This document shows, piece after piece, positions 1 through 10,400 of a DNA stretch of 37,646 nt (positions within the stretch are counted from its first letter, which is position 1; the number at the start of each line of letters is the position of its first letter). The position numbers and the translations under genes were made by a program. Source of the stretch: a virus. The stretch covers positions 1 to 37,646 of IMG/VR virus record IMGVR_UViG_3300025645_000186; one strand, given 5' to 3'. Under the pieces are notes generated by a model. The model worked only from the letters and a program-made list of their open reading frames with translations, did no database searches and was not told the DNA's origin.

Positions 1-1990
1 TGTCACCGTCGGTGGATAACCTGTTAAAAATAGCCGCTGTATTTGCCTGGCGCGTACTCCAGAGATATCCGTCAGATAAACCAGAGCCAGTAGCTGATGC
101 ACTGTTACCTGCATAGAATGTAGAACCTACAAATAATGAACCAGCGCTGTCTATGCGTGCTGCTTCTGAGCCGCCATTATTAAAAGTAATTACATCAGAA
201 CCCGGAAAATTAATTGAAGTATTAGTGTCATTCTGACCTGCAATGAATGATGCATAAGCACCTGCTGATAGGTAAAGGTCTTTGAAGCGTTCGGTGTTTC
301 GCCCTAAACTGCAAACGCCGTCTGTTTGAACGCCACTGCCGTCTGTTGGGTCTATCCGATTAGTTGCGCCTGTTAGTCCTGCTCCGTTGGTTCGTGGGTC
401 AAGAATAATAGTGGAAACTAAATTTGAGCGAGACTCAATACTACCTACGACGTTGCCGTTAAATCTAAACTCTGCAATAGTTCCATTGCTGTCCATACGA
501 TTAATGAAAAGACCTGCGTTACCTGACCTAGCCATTTGTATATGGTCGGGAGCAACCATTACACCCTCGGCACCTCCAGCGCCGTTAGCAGCTAAACTAG
601 TATCAGTAGTACCCACCAACAGGTTGCCAGAGGAGTCGAGCCTCATACTTTCTATGTCGTTAGTCTTAAAAACTAAAGGATACGCGCCAGTTCCTGTTAA
701 TCGGTGTTCTGAACTACCCGAATGAGTCTGCAAAATAAGGTTTGAAGATAAACCAGTGTCTTCTAGTTTAAGTGTAGGAAATGTTGCTCTTGAAATGTGT
801 AGCGCATCACTAGGCGAATCAGTACCAATACCAACACGGCTATTGGCCATATCAACATGAATCGTATCATCAACCTGAACAGATCTATTAGAAGAATTAC
901 CTACAAATATCTTACCTTCATCAAGATTAGGAGTAGCATTAGCTCTACCCGCACCGGTAATGTCAATAGAACCAGTTGATGGATGAACCTTGGTAATCTT
1001 TGCTATCTGTTGAACTAGAGATGCAGAACCGCTTGGAGGTACATCAGTCATTTCCCCTGGAATAGTTGATACATATAATGGAGAACCTTCAGTCCAACCA
1101 TTTATATTGGTTGTCAAGTTACTCATAATACCAAAACTGTAAATATCAACTGGCACATTAATAGATACAGTTTCAGCGGCAACACCAAATGCCGGCATTA
1201 GAGAAGCATCATTAGCATCGGCTTTAGAAACAACTGTTGTATTACCACTAATACCGGTGATAGTAACAACATCTCCTTTAGATAATGCTTCTCCGGCTTG
1301 TGCTTTAAATAAGACAGAACCTCTTAAATCTCCAATAAATTCAGTAGCTTCTACATCCAATCCATCAGCAAGTACAATACCATCGCTTGTACTTTCAAAT
1401 ATTTCTGTTCCACCAATTTGAAACTGAAGATTACCTGTACCAGTATCATTTATGATAGATTTTAAACCATCATGATAAATTTCAAGATCATCATCATCGC
1501 CTAATAGAATCTTTTGATTATCAGCAAGATCTAGGTCTGCTGTAACTGTAACATTTGATTTATATGCAGCAATTTGAATTAAGTCACCAGCACTAACAGC
1601 AACACTAAATACAACACTCGAACCATTTGTTGCAGTAAAATCAGTTCCGTAATCCAATAAAATACCATTTAGATATACTTGTACTTGAGGGAGGTTAGTT
1701 CCTGATCCTGTGTTATAATCTAATGTGTTACTATTTTGATCAGCGCCAGAAAAGGTTGTTTGATTTGCTACTTGGGCTGTATATTCAAACATTTCAAATG
1801 ATGAATATATTGATCCTGGATCTCCACTCCCAATTTCTATAACAGTGTCAACACCGCCAATAGATTTCTTCATATACGCTTTACCGTCGGCGGTATTAAG
1901 CGCTAATTCACCAAGATTTAGATTTGCTGGAAGGGGTATCGCACCTGATACTGCGGAGCGTCTTATACGAATGTCTGTTTGTCTGGCCAA
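1..1990 (-). CDS. Tail fibre-like structural protein, 3' end outside window
   Basis: An open frame of 663 codons runs from a TTG at 1990-1988 to the left edge without a stop, so the C-terminus is missing. TTG is chosen because an in-frame TAA lies five codons upstream and a CAGGAG Shine-Dalgarno sits 9 nt before it. The N-terminus contains PANLNLGELALNTADGKAYM, a motif common at the start of phage fibre proteins. The middle is Gly/Ser/Thr/Asn-rich beta-type sequence with a RVGIGTDSPSDALHI segment often seen in S74-type fibres. It is the last cistron of the fibre cluster and has its own late promoter (2071-2078). I infer a distal tail fibre or adhesin; the receptor-binding end is not visible. 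An S74 chaperone beyond the edge is possible but unseen. Confidence 0.8.
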   Translation of the reverse strand, partial: MARQTDIRIRRSAVSGAIPLPANLNLGELALNTADGKAYMKKSIGGVDTVIEIGSGDPGSIYSSFEMFEYTAQVANQTTFSGADQNSNTLDYNTGSGTNLPQVQVYLNGILLDYGTDFTATNGSSVVFSVAVSAGDLIQIAAYKSNVTVTADLDLADNQKILLGDDDDLEIYHDGLKSIINDTGTGNLQFQIGGTEIFESTSDGIVLADGLDVEATEFIGDLRGSVLFKAQAGEALSKGDVVTITGISGNTTVVSKADANDASLMPAFGVAAETVSINVPVDIYSFGIMSNLTTNINGWTEGSPLYVSTIPGEMTDVPPSGSASLVQQIAKITKVHPSTGSIDITGAGRANATPNLDEGKIFVGNSSNRSVQVDDTIHVDMANSRVGIGTDSPSDALHISRATFPTLKLEDTGLSSNLILQTHSGSSEHRLTGTGAYPLVFKTNDIESMRLDSSGNLLVGTTDTSLAANGAGGAEGVMVAPDHIQMARSGNAGLFINRMDSNGTIAEFRFNGNVVGSIESRSNLVSTIILDPRTNGAGLTGATNRIDPTDGSGVQTDGVCSLGRNTERFKDLYLSAGAYASFIAGQNDTNTSINFPGSDVITFNNGGSEAARIDSAGSLFVGSTFYAGNSASATGSGLSDGYLWSTRQANTAAIFNRLSTDGD

Positions 1991-2012
1991 TTTTGGCTTC
2001 TCCTGTTATCAA

Positions 2013-2026
2013 TCTCTATATAGAGA
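2013..2026. repeat. 14-bp perfect palindrome in fibre leader
   Basis: TCTCTATATAGAGA is a perfect palindrome lying between the terminator-like hairpin and the Shine-Dalgarno of the fibre gene. It would form a small stem inside the loop of the larger inverted repeat. Confidence 0.5.
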
Positions 2027-2035
2027 ATTTTATAA

Positions 2036-2059
2036 AATTAAAAAACTTGTATTTACAAG
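2036..2059 (-). terminator. Hairpin plus U-tract after the 569-aa gene
   Basis: On the minus strand CTTGTAAATACAAG (2059-2046) folds into a 5-6 bp stem followed by TTTTTTAATT. It lies 42 nt past the 569-aa stop and could end that transcript. It also lies just downstream of the late start near 2065, so it could instead be a 5' stabilising hairpin or attenuator. The stem is short and AT-rich. Confidence 0.4.
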
Positions 2060-2070
2060 CTATATAGTTC

Positions 2071-2078
2071 TATTTATA
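2071..2078 (-). promoter_or_regulatory. T4-type late promoter octamer TATAAATA
   Basis: An exact TATAAATA reads on the minus strand. With T4 late-promoter geometry (octamer at -13 to -6) the start would be near 2065, about 75 nt before the TTG of the fibre gene. Confidence 0.7.
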
Positions 2079-2100
2079 ACAGGAGAAACCTTAGATCAGA

Positions 2101-3810
2101 TTAGTATGTGCCACCATCAATAATAGCAGAAGCAATTGGTACACCAGATGCATTAAATTGCATAACATCACCAAGTGTTCCGGTAACAAAGGCAAGAGCA
2201 GTACCCGCAGTATTAGCAATAAATACTCCGTTTCCAGTAAAGCTAGATAAACCAGTACCGCCATGAGTAACTGCAAGGTCGGTGCCAAGTGTTAATGAGC
2301 CAGATACATCTAAATTGCCATTTAGATCTAAGTCTGCATTAACTTCAACTTCATTAGTATTTGAATCGAGTACTAACTTACCAGATGTTGTGGTAATTGT
2401 TTGATCATCAGCAATAGCAATTGTAATATTGCCAAGAGCTGCACCAGTACCATATACATCACCAAATTGAGCATCACCCCATGGTGTAGTAAAGTTTTCA
2501 TCAGATGAGTTTGCTTCTGCTGAATCATCTGGCTTAAATACAAACCTTTGTGATTGTATATCAAAACCAAAGAAACCATCAACAACTGCAGTACCATTAC
2601 CCCACTTAAAGTTAATACCACGATCAATACCATCTGAAGTAACAACTGTTGTGTTATCAGCCAACATTAGAACTGGATCGTCTAGAGTAATAACGCTAGA
2701 GTTAACAGAAGTTGTTGTACCATTAACAGTTAGGTTACCACCAACAATAAGATTATTACCAATTTCTACATCATTGGTAAGTGCAACAGTAATTGTATCA
2801 CCAGTAACAGAAGTTTCAATTTGATTTGTAGTACCAAGTATAGAAAGAGTATCTGTTAGTAGTGAAACGCCATCATCAGTACCAGAATCTGCAGCAATAT
2901 TAAGAACAGTAGCAATAGTGGTTGTACTTGCCGCTGTTAATCTACCTTGTTGGTCAACTGTAAACGCCGGTATTGTAGTTGCTGATCCATAAGATCCAGG
3001 AGTAACCGATGTATCATCAAGATCAATATTTACGTTATTTGCAGTAACTTGAGTAGTAATACCAGTAAGACCGCTAAAGTCTAGAGTTTCTGATAATAAA
3101 GCAATTCCATCTGAGCCAGAATCACCTGTAATATTTAATGTTGTTGCTAATGCTGCTGTTCCAGCTGCTGTTAATCTACCCTGTTGGTCAACTGTAAACG
3201 TTGGTATCTGAGTTGTAGAACCATAAGATCCTGGGGTAACTATTGTATCATCAAGATCAATACTAAGACTATTACCAGATGCTGCTGTGGTAATACCAGT
3301 ATCACCAGTAAAAGTAATTGTTTCGCTGTCTAGATCAATTGCGCCGGTTCCAGTATCGCCAGCAAAATCTAAGTCTTGAGCAGTTACAACACTGTCAATA
3401 TAAGTCTTAGCAGCTAATGCTGTAAGTAGTTGAGAGTTAGAAGCACCAGCAAGAGTTGTAGATGTAGAAATACTTGTAACAACTTGACCAGTGCCACCCG
3501 ATACTTCAAGAGCAAGAGATCCAATGTTTAAATCTGTTACATGCTTATTAGCATCAACTATAAGAGCTGAGTTTGCTGTTGTAGTACCATGAACATGATC
3601 AAGTAGATCAGTAAAGTATTTACCACCAATAATACCTATACCAGTAGCAACTCCACCGGCTTCATTTCCAGTACCAATGTATAATCTATCGCCATTATTT
3701 GCTTGTGTACCAGCTACATAAGAGTATGCTAATTCGCCAGTTTTAATATTACTAGGAGCAGCAGTTGTTGCGCCCGTAGTTAAGATTTTAATTCTTGTTA
3801 AATTGGCCAC
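2101..3810 (-). CDS. Fibre-like structural protein, 569 aa
   Basis: The gene starts with GTG (3810-3808), overlapping the TAG of the upstream 81-aa gene as TAGTG, and has an AGGAGG Shine-Dalgarno 9 nt before the start. The protein is Gly/Thr/Ser/Asp-rich and nearly free of Cys, typical of beta-structured fibres. The early part has a fibre-type segment, IKTGELAYSYVAG. Residues about 185-345 hold two diverged copies of a roughly 80-residue unit with PGSYGS and FTVDQQGRLTAA. Further on, NLIVGGNLTVNGTTTSVN resembles modules in the 2596-aa fibre. It ends in GGTY, as does the 81-aa protein. I infer a tail-fibre or baseplate-attached adhesin subunit; its exact place in the virion cannot be told. Confidence 0.75.
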   Translation of the reverse strand: MANLTRIKILTTGATTAAPSNIKTGELAYSYVAGTQANNGDRLYIGTGNEAGGVATGIGIIGGKYFTDLLDHVHGTTTANSALIVDANKHVTDLNIGSLALEVSGGTGQVVTSISTSTTLAGASNSQLLTALAAKTYIDSVVTAQDLDFAGDTGTGAIDLDSETITFTGDTGITTAASGNSLSIDLDDTIVTPGSYGSTTQIPTFTVDQQGRLTAAGTAALATTLNITGDSGSDGIALLSETLDFSGLTGITTQVTANNVNIDLDDTSVTPGSYGSATTIPAFTVDQQGRLTAASTTTIATVLNIAADSGTDDGVSLLTDTLSILGTTNQIETSVTGDTITVALTNDVEIGNNLIVGGNLTVNGTTTSVNSSVITLDDPVLMLADNTTVVTSDGIDRGINFKWGNGTAVVDGFFGFDIQSQRFVFKPDDSAEANSSDENFTTPWGDAQFGDVYGTGAALGNITIAIADDQTITTTSGKLVLDSNTNEVEVNADLDLNGNLDVSGSLTLGTDLAVTHGGTGLSSFTGNGVFIANTAGTALAFVTGTLGDVMQFNASGVPIASAIIDGGTY

Positions 3811-4055
3811 TAATATGTGCCTCCTATTATATTCAGATTTTCATTTTCAATCTGAGTTGTAACTTTATATTCTCCGGCAGTGGCGTCATAAATCATCATA
3901 ACTCCATCACTTTGTCCTGACGCGTTTACATCTGCTAAATCACCAAGACGTAATTCACCGGCTTGGATTTTTACAGTAGTGGCTACAATTTCTTGTTGAG
4001 TTTGAGCCTTGCCTTTTAATTTGCCTGTAGTTCTAACTTTAGCTTTTATGCTCAT
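3810..4055 (-). CDS. Small conserved-type structural protein, 81 aa
   Basis: The ATG overlaps the upstream stop (TAATG), so translation is probably coupled. The N-terminal 20 residues are Lys/Gln-rich and basic. The rest, with GELRLGDLADVNASG and DGVMMIYDATAGEYKV, resembles short beta segments common in phage fibre and tail proteins (L-x-D-V ... DG-x-M-x-Y-D). Its place between the 113-aa protein and a 569-aa fibre suggests a fibre connector or accessory protein. I do not recognise a named family, and function is inferred only from context. Confidence 0.65.
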   Translation of the reverse strand: MSIKAKVRTTGKLKGKAQTQQEIVATTVKIQAGELRLGDLADVNASGQSDGVMMIYDATAGEYKVTTQIENENLNIIGGTY

Positions 4056-4396
4056 TAACTTGCCCTTGTCACTCCTGGTCTAACTTCTAACTGGCCTTCT
4101 ACTATTCGAGTAACTTCGCCAGTAACTGTTTTAGTAATTTCTACATCATAGACATAACGACCAGCTTTCATACCATTAGTAGTAATAGCTGATAATTCTA
4201 TTTTTACAGTACCTCCAATCGCATTATACAATGAGGCTGTAAAACTAGTTGATGTTGAAGACGTGTAAGTTTTTCTTATTTGGCCTTCAACTGTATATCC
4301 AGCAAGATCTAAAGCATCTCCACTTGAATCAGTAACATCGATTTCAACTGAAAAGGTAGTACCTTGATCAACTGATAAATTAGAATATATCGCCAT
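4055..4396 (-). CDS. Small beta-sandwich-like structural protein, 113 aa
   Basis: It follows the giant fibre by 17 nt and has a strong purine Shine-Dalgarno (AAGGAAAGGAA) before ATG. A late octamer at 4419-4426 lies in the end of the upstream gene. The sequence has the rhythm of an Ig-like or BppU-N-like domain: N-terminal YSNLSVDQGTTFSVEIDVTD, then LAGYTVEGQIRK, then GRYVYDVEITKTVTGEVTRI with a final EGQLEVRPGVT strand. Comparable proteins in other phages sit at the baseplate-fibre interface. I infer a baseplate or fibre accessory role. Confidence 0.65.
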   Translation of the reverse strand: MAIYSNLSVDQGTTFSVEIDVTDSSGDALDLAGYTVEGQIRKTYTSSTSTSFTASLYNAIGGTVKIELSAITTNGMKAGRYVYDVEITKTVTGEVTRIVEGQLEVRPGVTRAS

Positions 4397-4413
4397 TCTA
4401 TATTTCCTTTCCT

Positions 4414-7400
4414 TTAGTTATTTATATCTTTTAAGTTTTCGATCTCAGATCTAAGTAATTTATTTTCTTCTTTAAGTTCTTTAATTGCTTCAATAAAGAG
4501 AGCAGATAGTTGGTTATAGTCTACAACCTTATGAGTCTCGCCTTCTGTGTTTAAAGTTTCGGTATCTTTAACAGCTGAAGGTAATACATCTTCAACGTTT
4601 TGAGCAATTACACCAGCAGATTCTTTACCATCTTTAATCCATTCGAACGTAACACCATCCAATTGACATACTTTATCAAGCGCATTTTCTACTGTCTTGA
4701 TATTTTCTTTTAATTTAATATCTGAAGAAGTTGAAGTAGAGTATGCAATAATATCAGCGTCTGCGTGGAATGTTCCACCTTCCGACATCCTAAAGTCTTC
4801 ACTGTTGTTTGTACTAGTACCTAGATAAAAACTTATTTGGTCAGGGCCTGACGAATACGGGACGAAGCGTATATATTGGTCTGTATTACCTACATAAATA
4901 TTATCCGTTGTGCTGTTTATTCTTTGATCGTCCATCAAACTAATGGTTAGCGTGTCATAGTCTGTATTACCAACAAATTTTATCCCCTCGGCCTGATTTA
5001 GATAGAGGGTATCTGTTGGGCCATCTGCTGTCATAATGCCAACATCCTCAACCGATATATAGCTAAATGCATTTTGATTAACATCAGCACTAGCAGAAAT
5101 GCCATCAAGTTTATTATGATGAGCAACTGACATCACACCTGCCGCAGTACTTGAGGCCTCAAATATTTCAGTATTATTACCAGTACTAGAATTAATACCA
5201 ACAATAGCAGTACTTGTTGTAACACTTAGGTTAGTACCAGGAGCGCTAATAGTCAGATCATCACCACTTGGAGTTAGAGTAACAATACCACCAGGAACAT
5301 ACTGTATATCATCAGAACCTGTGCCTGATCCTCCAGCCGCTAGTCTATGAATTACGTTAGCGCCATTATCAACAAAGCTGTGAGAATATGTTGTATCACT
5401 ATCAGTAGCTGAAATAGTAAGCGATGCATCAGTACCTCTTGTTACTGCTACGTTAGCTCCACCGGTAAGTAAAATATATTGTGGGCTTTCAGTACTGCCA
5501 TCTAATCTTAAGTATGGATCATTATTGCTAAGAACATTTTGTACACATTTAAATGTATATCTTTCATCAGTATTATCAGACGCAGGAATTGTAACAGTTT
5601 TTGTCTGTACTCCAGTTACATGACCTCTTGTATTTGATGTAACACCACTAACTGCTGTGAATGTTCCGCCATAAGTAGGAGCAGCTGTGGTTGTTGTATT
5701 AGTACGTGCAGTATCTTTATGAGCAAATGTTAGATCAAATGGGTCAGCGTCTGAGCCTGGAGTGATATCAGACCAGTTAATATCAATATCATTACCTTCA
5801 ACAAACTTCCATTCTTTACCATGACTAATAGTTACTTCAGTACCATCGCCGTCTTCAACTTGGAAAGTTGTTAACTGATTAGTATCGGTATTATCTGAAG
5901 CAGGAATTGTAACAGTTTTTGTTTGTACTCCAGTTATGTGACCTTGAGAATTTGATGTAACAGCAGAAATTGCTGTGAATGTTGCGCCATAAGCAGGAGC
6001 AGCTGTGGTTGTTGTATTAGTTCTGGCTATATCACTATGGTTAAGAGTAATAGTTTCATTAGTACTTTGGTCAGTTGTAAAATTGCCTCCAAGAGTATTA
6101 ATTGCAGTACCACCACTTATAGTAATAGTTGCATTATTTGGAACCGAACCAGCGGGCAATGTAAATGGCTTAGTAATTACTTGAGTTACATGGCCTTGAG
6201 CATTTACATCAACACCCGATACTACAGAGAACTGACCACTATGTGCAAGTGTTGTGCCGTCGGCCGTTGTATCTGTATGTGATACATTGGAATGATTAAT
6301 TTGTAATCTATGGCTCTCACCAGTTTCAACAGTAACAAAGTCAGTAGCAATTGCTGTTCCACCATCAATAGCCAATGTTTCATTTCGAGTTATTGTTACA
6401 GCACTGTTACTATCATCACGAATTACAAAGCTTGTTTGGTCAGCATTATCAGGGGCATATGACATATTGTGATACGCCATTGCTGTATCACCAATAGATT
6501 GCTGCCATCTATTACTTGACTCATTCCACTTTAAGAATGCGTTGGTGTATGATCCACGTTCTACTTCAATACCAGCATCTTCAGTTGGAGCCTGATTCGG
6601 ATAATCAGAGTTAACAACCATAAAGTTATCAGCAATATTAAGATTAGCAGTATTAACTGAAGTTGTTGTACCAGTAATAGTTAAATTACCTCTGATTCTT
6701 AGATCTAGATCATTACCACCATCGCCTATATAAGCAACGCCTTGTAAAGGATTTAATCCAGCAAGCCTTGCTCTTAGATTAGAATCGTTAACGTTAATGT
6801 CTGTATTTGTGTCTGTACCGGTAATAGTAATTCTATCTAAAGATTCACTTCCAGTAACTGTTACAGTACCACCACCAACAACTTGAACAAGATCTGACGT
6901 ACCATCATTTAATCTTATATATGGATTGGCACCATCACCCTGAACATCTAAAGTTGCTGTTCTTTGTGATGAGATATAACCTGGATTAACAAAAGCAACA
7001 GTAATGTTATCGCCACTTCTAGTAGTAGTAATATTACTTCCACCAGTAATGTTTACAGTATTTCCAGATGTTACAGCCGAAGTTGTCGAACCATCGCCGA
7101 TATTCCATGATCCATAATTATCAAATCTTCCATCTAGATCTCTAGTTCCAACTGCAGTAAGATGTCCTCTTGTATCAACTGTGACAGATTCAATTACTAT
7201 ACCATTATCATCACCGCCATATGTTCCATTTAATGCGGTTGCTGGATGACCATAAGATACAGTATTATTTGTAGAACTATAAGTGGTTGTTAAGAATCCA
7301 TCATCAGCAAAGTTAACAATTCCATTAACATTAATATCAGCTCTCTTAGTTCCTTCAGTATAAAGATCCCAGCCATCCCATCCAAGATTAGCAAGAGTAA

Positions 7401-10400
7401 GATTTCTTGTAGCAACTGTTGCATTAGCATCAGTAACATGACCAAGAGTATTGGTTGTAATATTAAAGTCTAAATCAGAAATTACTGTAGCACCAGTTAA
7501 TAGGCCAGTATCGATATTAATATCATCACCAGGATATGTTGGTGGAGTGTAAACATATGATTCAGTTGCTGATGAAATAGCAGTAATATGACCAAATGTA
7601 TCAAGAGTAATATCTTGAATATAGGTTCTTCCACTGTTATTTACAGAAGCAGCACTTGAAGTATCTGCGTGAGATACGCTAAAAGTACTAGCAGCTGACT
7701 GATTAGCTGACCAGTTAGTATCACCGCCCAGAGATATACCACTACCAGCGGTAACTGTTGTTGCTCCATTACCTATTGAAACAGTTCCTGTGGAAGCAGT
7801 TGCTCCAGTAACGTGACCAAAGGTATCAAACGTAAAAGCAAGATCTTGTATAAACGTATTACCACTATTATCTTGACTAAGGTTACCTACACTTGAAGTA
7901 TCTTGGTGAGATATTGTAATACCACTTTCGGTTCCAACTAATGAACCAGAGATATCAATACCACTACCTTCAATAAGATCAATCGCATCACCAGGAAATA
8001 CATCATCAACTTTTACATCATTTACTTTAATTTCAAATGATGGATTAGTTGCTTGATATCTTGTATCAAAATCAGCAGATGTTACACCAGTTACATGACC
8101 TTGAGCATTAGTAATAATTGACTTAATATATTGACCATCTTGTGTACCTGTTATACCATATGTTCCTGCAGTACCATGATTGTCATGATCAATATTAATA
8201 GTATCTGTTCCAGGCGTTGAAGTCAAAGTGATTGAATCTAAACCTCTAAGATTTAAAGTATCAGCATTTGAATCGGCTACAACGTCATTGGCTGGAGTTG
8301 CATCAATTGTAAATGTCTTAAACATTCTCAAAGCAGATGCAGCAACAGAACCTCTATCACTGTTTGTAATAGTTATAATATTATCGCCACTACCTACTGT
8401 AGTAATACCAGTGCCTTGAGTAAGATTTAATGTATCTGAATTAGTATCTGCTGTAGCACTAGTACCACTTGAAGGAGCTACAGTTTTAAATATATTTTGC
8501 GCTGAACCTTTATCAGTGTTAATATAATTAGTTACAATTGTAGCTCCTGTTTTAACAGAACTTTCACTTAGTCCCGATCCGGCACTAAAGGTCAAATTAT
8601 CATTAGGGCCAAAATCAACACCTTCAATTTGAGGAGTTGCAAGTGTAGCTGTTGATAGGATTAATGATCCATCAGCTTCCCATTGTCCATAAGTACCATC
8701 GCCATTATCATGACCATAGTTATATACAATACTATGCGCACCGGTTACTCCATCAGCCAGGCCGGTTGGACTTGTGAGTGGTCCAACTTCTAAACCAAAC
8801 CCACCAGTAGCAGGTTCAGCTTCTAAGTTGTTACCAGCAAGAACTAAAGTATCTTCAACAGTTAAGGTTTCAGTATTTAAAACTGTTTGTGTACCTTCAA
8901 CCTGTAAGTTTCCACCAACATATAAATTCTTACCAATCGAAGCGCCACCTGCTACAATCAATGCTCCATCTGTTGCACTACTTACTGATGATTGAGTAGT
9001 ATTTGTTATTGAAGTTATGCCATCAATAGTTACTGATGAATTAAGATCTGTATGTCCATCAACACGGCCAGTGCCTTTAGCAACAAAGTTGCCTGAAGTT
9101 GCTGTTACATTAAACTTAGTTGCTCCTACTTCAAAGTTTCCATCAACATCTAATGTACCATCAATCTGTGTATTACCATTAGAAGCAGTAACATTAAACT
9201 TATCTGCTCCAGCACTACCAATTCTAAAGTCGCCATTACCACCTAGAGTTCCTGCAATTTCAGTATTACCTGAAGTAGCAGTTATAGTAACTTTACCAGT
9301 AGCAAAGTCACCACCACCAACTCTAAAGTTATTATCAAATCCACCAGTTCCATCAACTTCAAGATTACCATCAATTTGTGTATTACCAGAAGCAGCAACA
9401 ACATCAAACTTAGATGCACCTGCTGATCCAACCCTAAAGTCACCATCAACTCCAGTTGCGCCATCTACTTCTAATGTACCATCGATTTGTGTATTACCAG
9501 AAGCAGCAACAACATTAAACTTATTTGTGCCAACTCTTAAGTCACCATCAACACCTAGTGTTGAATCAAGCTCAGTGGTTCCTGTTACAGATAGACTATC
9601 GCCAATGCCAACATTTCCAGATGTTCCAAGAGTAGATAGCGATGTATGATCAGAAACTCCAAGAGTTCCGCCAATAGCAGTATTAACATTAACTACTAAA
9701 TCATTTTCAACTGTAAGATTATTATTAAATGTAGCATTAGTGTTTGATGCTGTTAAGAATGTTTGATTAGCTCCAGACTTTAATACTAATTGATGAAGCG
9801 CAGTAGATGTAAATCTACCAAACTCATCCCCAGCTTCTTTAAGAATAATATCATCACCAGCGGCATCTAGTACAATATCACCACCAGCATCTATTGTAAA
9901 TGCCCCTGAAGTTACATTAAATGCATTTGCTCCAGCTGAAATTTCATATTGTGATGCATCGAAGACACCTTCAATTTCGTTAATAGCACCTACTAAGAAA
10001 TTAGCATTTGTATTTAATGTAACAGAACCCGCAGTATGAATGTCATCGTAGATTTCATTAATAGAATCTACAATTGAAGTTTTGTCTGCGGTTTTGAGAT
10101 CGGACATTTCTCTTCTGTCACCACCAGATCCGGCATTACCAGCATTAAATAGATCAGCTTCGATTTCGTTAATAGCGCCTTGAATAAACTTATTAGTCGT
10201 TGTAAGAGTTGTAAGCGATCCAGCAGTTAAAATATCGTCTTGTGTATTTCTAATTGCAGTAGTAAGATCAATTCCAGTATATGGGGTATCTCCAATCTCG
10301 GCATCAAGAACTCTAACAGCAGCCGAAAGATTAGTAGAGTCAGCAGCATCGACAGGGCCACCAGTTCCAAACAACATATTACCAATTTGAGTCTCATGTT

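Larger units (their letters stand above)
1995..2090 (-). promoter_or_regulatory. 15-bp inverted repeat enclosing late promoter and Shine-Dalgarno
   Basis: On the minus strand GGTTTCTCCTGTTAT (2090-2076) is complementary to ATAACAGGAGAAGCC (2009-1995), 15 pairs with one G-T wobble, separated by 66 nt. The 3' arm contains the Shine-Dalgarno of the TTG-started fibre gene. The late octamer overlaps the 5' arm, so RNA started there lacks that arm. This looks like the T4 lysozyme (gene e) type of early-transcript silencing. Confidence 0.65.

Noticed and set aside
387-725. 112-aa plus-strand ORF
   Set aside because: It is antisense to the open fibre frame and has no initiation signals.
9020-9610. 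CRISPR-like spacing of repeats
   Set aside because: The repeats are diverged, vary in length and stay in one reading frame within a fibre gene.
9017-9649. 210-aa plus-strand ORF, Pro/Ser-rich
   Set aside because: It is antisense to the fibre shaft repeats; its periodic Pro/Ser pattern mirrors the repeat codons, and there is no ribosome site.
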